Shown piece after piece: positions 60,298 to 64,000 of a stretch of DNA of 64,000 bases. Position 1 is the first letter of the stretch. The number at the start of each line of letters is the position of its first letter. The stretch is taken from NCBI RefSeq assembly GCF_013415125.1, contig NZ_JACCDE010000011.1, positions 62,001 to 126,000 of the forward strand, in the 5' to 3' direction. Position numbers and translations under genes: made by a program. The notes beneath the pieces were generated by a model. That model did not search any database. It saw only the letters and a program-made list of their open reading frames with translations, and was not told the DNA's origin. The stretch is from Vreelandella glaciei (GTDB lineage: Bacteria; Pseudomonadota; Gammaproteobacteria; Pseudomonadales; Halomonadaceae).

Positions 60298-61029
60298 GTG
60301 GCTAAAGGTGGAACCAAGATATACTGCCCAAATTGCAAAGAGTTCAGCGTTTGCAAAGCAATGTCTCCAACCGCACTCGGAGAGCCAAAAGCACAGAGAT
60401 GGTATAGAACTGATCATCAAGATATTTCGTGGTTTCGACGGGCCAGAGCATGCGTTAGTTGTAAAAAAACATTTTTGTCGGCCGAACTTGATGAAAAGTT
60501 ATTAGAGGAATTGATTCAGTTAAGAGAGAAATTGGCAAAGAAGCATCAGGTTATTGCTCAAAGAATCCGCTCTGTAAGACCATGGCTAGTTAGAACTGAA
60601 ACAGTTCCGCTAGATTATGCAAAAGAATTCGTAAGAAAAAGCGCTTGGTGGCATACGCATTCGTCAGGAAATCCTGTTCGTGCTCCAAATCACGCAAAAC
60701 GCATATATGAATCACATCATGGCTGGGTTATAGATTTTGGGGCAAACACCTTTTTGGTTGGCAAAGCAATCGAAAGATGTAATAACGAAATCAATAGATA
60801 CATTGATGCAGCGGCGCAGGGTGATCTTCCAGGTATAGATGATTTAAATTCAAAACTCAAAATGCACATTCGTGGAGCTGTCGCTAACAATGATGGATAT
60901 GAATACGAAGGATACTACCCATTAGAAGGGCAAGATATGATGTTTGGCGCTCAATCGATTGATGTAAATGACGGTGTTGAGTATGTTCTCCAAAAATCAG
61001 GAGTTTCAGAATTAGTGAGCAGCACATAA
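60298..61029 (+). CDS. Cassette 3 protein: NrdR-like zinc ribbon plus unknown C-terminal domain
   Basis: 243 aa. GTG start with GGGAGG (60287-60292) 5 bases upstream. Residues about 8-70 hold two Cys pairs (CPNC, later CVSC) with RRARACVSCKKTFLSAEL, close to the zinc ribbon of NrdR-type regulators. A coiled segment LLEELIQLREKLAKKHQ follows, then an unrecognised domain with SAWWHTHSSGNPVRAPNH and a run of acidic residues. Markedly more AT-rich than the core genes, as expected for a captured cassette. The stop TAA lies in the attC3 opening. Could be DNA-binding; unproven. Confidence 0.8.
   Translation: MAKGGTKIYCPNCKEFSVCKAMSPTALGEPKAQRWYRTDHQDISWFRRARACVSCKKTFLSAELDEKLLEELIQLREKLAKKHQVIAQRIRSVRPWLVRTETVPLDYAKEFVRKSAWWHTHSSGNPVRAPNHAKRIYESHHGWVIDFGANTFLVGKAIERCNNEINRYIDAAAQGDLPGIDDLNSKLKMHIRGAVANNDGYEYEGYYPLEGQDMMFGAQSIDVNDGVEYVLQKSGVSELVSST
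61024..61028 (+). repeat. attC: attC3, left part (interrupted by group II intron)
   Basis: ACATA here plus AC at 62949-62950 restores ACATAAC, the exact reverse complement of the cassette 3 opening GTTATGT (60270-60276). The rest of the site is at 62949-63012. Confidence 0.85.
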
Positions 61030-62948
61030 TCGGGTAGCCGGGGGTTTCTAGCCCCCAGCCCCCACAACACCCTGCATGCGGATCCGCACAGGGCGTTTCA
61101 CTCAGTAGTGAAGCTTGATCCATCCATCGCGCAGTGACACCAAACCGGCTTTCTTCAGGTATTCATCCGATAGTGCTTGGTTGATACCCGGTGTTTTGGA
61201 GCTACGCCAAGGGCCTTTACTGGTGATACCACAGGCAACGGCGGCCTGCACCCGAACGCCCAGACTGATTAAGTTTCTTACCTTGGTGCGGGGTTTCCGC
61301 CATTGCCGCCAGTAGGCCATACCGACTCGTCGGCGTATCCAGTGATCAAGCTCGTAACACTCTTGATAACAGTTGGCGATGGCAAAGTAATTGATCCAGC
61401 CTGCAATGTACTGGCTGGTCTTAAAGAGCTGGTATCTCATGCTGACGCCCCAGTTTCGGTTGGTGAGCTGCCGAATTCTCTGCTTAAATTTCAGCAGGGT
61501 TTCCGGATGCCATTTGATTCGCCCGTTCTTGAACGTGAAGCCCAGAAACTTGCTTTCATTGACACTCACCACCTGGCTTTTGTCGGTGTGGATCACCAGC
61601 GACAAGCGGTTTTCAATAAAGCGGGTAATGCTTTTCAGCACCCTTTCCCCAGCACGTTGGCTTTTGACCAGAATGATGAACTCATCAGCATAGCGTGCAA
61701 AGGGATGGCCGCGCTTTTCCAGTTCTTTGTCCAGAGGATCGAGCATGATGTTGGCCAGCAAAGGGGACAGAGGCCCGCCTTGAGGAACACCTTCTCTTGT
61801 CTCCTGGAAGAGCTGGTTATCGATAACCCCAGCTCGAAGATACCGAGCGATCAGTTGCTTCAGTCGCTTATCGTGAACCTTGCGGCTCAGTAATGACATC
61901 AACAGATCATGATTCCTCGATCAAAGAACTTGGACAGATCGACATCCACGGCAATACGCCGTTTCTGCTTGATGATCTGTTGCACCTGCTTAACCGCCTG
62001 GTGTCCATTTCTGCCCGGCCTGAACCCAAAGCTATTGGGTGAGAAGGTCGGGTCGAAGACCGGAGGGAGCACCTGAGCAATGGCTTGTTGTAAGACTCGA
62101 TCAATCACCGTTGGAATACCCAGCAATCGCTTGCCGCCATCGGGTTTATCGATCTCAACACGCCTAACTGGTTGTGGGTAGTAGCGACCGCTAAGAAGCT
62201 AGTCTTTTACCGTGTCCCACTCATCGGATTTCACCCAGGCCGGGAATGCCTCAATCGTCATCCCGTCCACCCCAGCGGCTCCTTTATTGGCTCGAACCTG
62301 TTTCCATGCCAGCTGCAAATTAGCAGGCAATAGAAACTGCTCGAATAGACTGTTGCTAAAGGCTGGCTTCGATTCAGCACGCTGAGTCGTGTCATTGCCG
62401 GTCGGCATTCGCGTACTCAAGTGTGACAAGGCTCCTCCTTTCTCTGAATGTTCAGGCCTTCACCCTGTCCTGCCCATTACGGCAGGCGTTTGGCTACTAT
62501 GCCTTCTGCTGACTTCTGCTTAATCACGAGCAGGGTTGCCCTAGTTCGCGCTATCGGTTTTCATCGGTTTGCTCTTCTCAGTTGATGAGACTGAGAAGCC
62601 CAGGCACTTATAGACCAGAGCCTGACTGGTTAGCTGACCGATCGCTGGTTAAGCAGATCTCCCCAGATAAGGACATGAACTTTCACTGCGCAACTGCATC
62701 ATTTACGGTGGCCGTTAGATCACCTGGCTTCGTTGTCTTGTGCCAACTCGCCTCCATCCTACGCCTCATATGATGTTCTTGTTCATCAGCTCGCAGTTTT
62801 GCTAGCGGCTTCCTCCCGACAAGGCCTCACGGCCTTGCCCTTGCCGTTCGCTAGTAGTTGTCGTTTACTAAGCTGATTCAGCGCGGCAAACGGTGATCTT
62901 CCTACAGAGGACTTTCACCTCATCAGTTCATGCCCATGCTGGGCGTAC
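61029..62948 (-). mobile_element. Group IIC (attC-type) intron inside attC3
   Basis: About 1920 bases, read leftward. The 5' end (at 62948) starts GTACGCCCAGCATGGG, close to the GTGCG start of class C introns, and is followed by GAGGTGAAAGTCCTC; the 3' end has a domain V-like hairpin (CCCTG TGCGG AT CCGCA TG CAGGG, 61070-61093), a GGGGG/CCCCC domain VI stem (61040-61056) and terminal CTACCCGAT. The 5' exon ends TTGT and the 3' exon begins T, the known target of attC-invading class C introns. It encodes a broken reverse transcriptase. About 520 bases of RNA domains lie upstream of that gene. Confidence 0.9.
61102..62429 (-). pseudogene. Group II intron reverse transcriptase/maturase, broken
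   Basis: Parts in order: MPTGNDTTQRAESK start, NKGAAGVDGMTIEAF, EIDKPDGGKRLLGIPTVIDR, FGFRPGRNGHQAV, VDLSKFFD, GVPQGGPLSPLLANIMLD, YADEF, and the maturase end with WINYFAIANCYQECYELDHWIRRR. Three lesions: in-frame TAG at 62199-62201 (where a Gln-like codon is expected), one base lost at 61915-61916 between FFDR and NHDLL, and the catalytic YADD changed to YADE (Glu codon at 61681-61683). Reverse transcription should be impossible; splicing might still work if maturase comes from elsewhere. Confidence 0.92.
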
Positions 62949-63012
62949 ACAAAGCCATCAATTTGACCGTCTTACGCTGCGCTTCAAGCGGCAAATTATG
63001 GCGGCGTTCGGA
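62949..63012 (+). repeat. attC: attC3, right part
   Basis: After AC the site shows GCCATCAATTTGACCG and CGGCAAATTATGGC, near-perfect arms with an unpaired A in the left arm, and ends GGC-GTTCGGA (core 63006-63012). Total site about 69 bases when the intron is removed. It predicts that cassette 4 will end in an attC opening TCCGAAC beyond this window. Confidence 0.88.
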
Positions 63013-63023
63013 GTCTTAGTGCT

Positions 63024-64000
63024 ATGCCCAAGAGCAAGAACCGTAGAAAGAAATCACGCAGTGGTAAAAACCGGACACCAATCTCCGGTCATACGCGCGT
63101 CGGAAAACAACTACTTCCGCCATTCGCAAAGATGGAGGGCAAAGTTGTGTTTTCCTCATGGACAAACGAGCGAATGCCGGAAATGATTTGGGCCGTCACT
63201 GTCCGGGCCATAGACGATCAAGACTTTGCCATTTTCCAGTTTCGACGGATCATTAATTTCATCGGGAACCATGAGCGAAGTGAGGAACTCTCCGACCTAA
63301 CCCACACTGGCATCTCAAAGATGGATGTTGCACTTCGAACTGAGCTCATCGCGTGTATAACCGACCATCCAGCCATAGCTGAGGCCTTGACAATTCTCAG
63401 GCTATTCAACGATCTGCCAGCTGCTACTAATTGGATGGTCTGTATTCCTGAACTCGCTCCGGACATTGAATTGCTGATGACAGCCGTAGGCCAAAACTTG
63501 TGGCACCAGTCGCAAGAAGCAACGGATTGCCGGTGGCTGCGATTGATGGCGCAGCTTGCTGCTGGCAAGCTTCATGTCCCTCGTGAAATGGCTGAAGAAT
63601 GGATTGGATATCCAGACGTCGGCAATCAGAGGTCGGTGAGGCCCAGTATAAGAGCGATGGAGATTGCCCCGGCGTCAATGGATCCTCCGGATACTACCTG
63701 GGCTGATTCGTTCTGGCTCGAAACTTGGCATAACACCCCATGCCTTGTCCTCAATCACGATGCTGTTGTAAATCCTCCGACCGCACCAGTCACACGGACT
63801 GCCATCTCCGATCTCTTAGGAAAATTGGAGGAGCATTGGCAGGGCACTCATTCCACAACATCGGTAGATGCGCGTCACGATTCTGTCTTTGGTATCGCGT
63901 TTTACGCGCTCCGGCTGATTGATGAGCTATTGGGTGTCGGGGTCGGCACTGGAATTTTGGGACGTTTGGGGTTACGAACTTTACTTGAAGCCTATGTAAG
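63024..64000 (+). CDS. Cassette 4 protein, unknown, 3' end beyond window
   Basis: The frame is open from ATG at 63024 to the right edge (325 codons, no stop), with GGAG at 63010-63013. The start is very basic (MPKSKNRRKKSRSGK), followed by an acidic and Trp-rich body (SWTNERMPEMIWAV, RLFNDLPAATNWMV, WADSFWLETWHNTP) and near the edge LGRLGLRTLLEAYV, reminiscent of helices in DUF5677-type proteins; that link is weak. It is the gene of the fourth cassette. Function unknown. Confidence 0.8.
   Translation, partial: MPKSKNRRKKSRSGKNRTPISGHTRVGKQLLPPFAKMEGKVVFSSWTNERMPEMIWAVTVRAIDDQDFAIFQFRRIINFIGNHERSEELSDLTHTGISKMDVALRTELIACITDHPAIAEALTILRLFNDLPAATNWMVCIPELAPDIELLMTAVGQNLWHQSQEATDCRWLRLMAQLAAGKLHVPREMAEEWIGYPDVGNQRSVRPSIRAMEIAPASMDPPDTTWADSFWLETWHNTPCLVLNHDAVVNPPTAPVTRTAISDLLGKLEEHWQGTHSTTSVDARHDSVFGIAFYALRLIDELLGVGVGTGILGRLGLRTLLEAYV

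Noticed and set aside
61303-61893. 196-codon plus-strand frame in the group II intron
   Set aside because: It is antisense to the reverse transcriptase, which is recognisable over the same stretch.
62582-62773. 63-codon plus-strand frame in the intron 5' region
   Set aside because: It lies in the non-coding RNA domains of the intron and has no start signal.
57784-63012. CRISPR array as explanation of the repeated palindromes
   Set aside because: The repeats are few, differ in sequence and length, and are spaced by genes; they fit attC sites.

Overview
The window reads as a chromosomal segment of a gammaproteobacterium of the Halomonas type. This is inferred from gene content and order (a Na+-translocating NQR operon next to mfd, a GAPDH-like gene and sthA; a PA2778/PA2779-type pair; acidic, moderately GC-rich proteins) and not from a marker gene. 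No rRNA, tRNA or CRISPR array was seen.

Positions 1-55.7 kb are ordinary core genome. From left to right they hold: the end of a peptide/solute ABC importer operon (ATPase cut by the window edge, two permeases, binding protein); a secreted hypothetical protein and a glutaredoxin; mpl-ubiX-LysE exporter; a DedA-PAP2 fusion with two membrane proteins carrying degenerate GGDEF domains; then the long collinear block proA-nadD-rsfS-rlmH-mrdA-mrdB-mltB-rlpA-dacA-ybeD-lipB, which joins NAD synthesis, ribosome silencing/methylation, rod-shape peptidoglycan synthesis and lipoylation and faces lipA. A LysR regulator, a DUF3141 protein, topA with two small followers, an Lpp-type lipoprotein flanked by two L,D-transpeptidases, mfd, a GAPDH-like enzyme, nqrABCDEF-nqrM, sthA, a PA2778/PA2779 pair, leuS-lptE-holA, a YbeL-type protein and an unidentified multi-pass membrane protein follow. 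Several stem-loop terminators separate these units.

From about 56.1 kb to the right edge the window is a mobile integron. A broken integron integrase (intI) reads leftward, with a good LexA-like box in front of it. An attI region and at least four gene cassettes read rightward. The array can be checked from the sequence alone: the seven bases that begin cassettes 1, 2 and 3 (GTTATAC, GTTAAGC, GTTATGT) are exact reverse complements of the seven bases that open the attC site ending the same cassette (GTATAAC, GCTTAAC, ACATAAC). Two of the three complete attC sites are interrupted by different parasites. attC2 carries an insertion sequence of about 1.9 kb placed exactly at the crossover triplet, flanked by GTT on both sides. 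attC3 carries a group IIC (attC-type) intron of about 1.9 kb at the expected TTGT/T target. The integrase, the transposase and the intron reverse transcriptase are all broken, so the array looks frozen in cis. The four cassette proteins (two small membrane proteins, one with an NrdR-like zinc ribbon, one open at the window edge) are not recognised and are the best candidates for undescribed functions.
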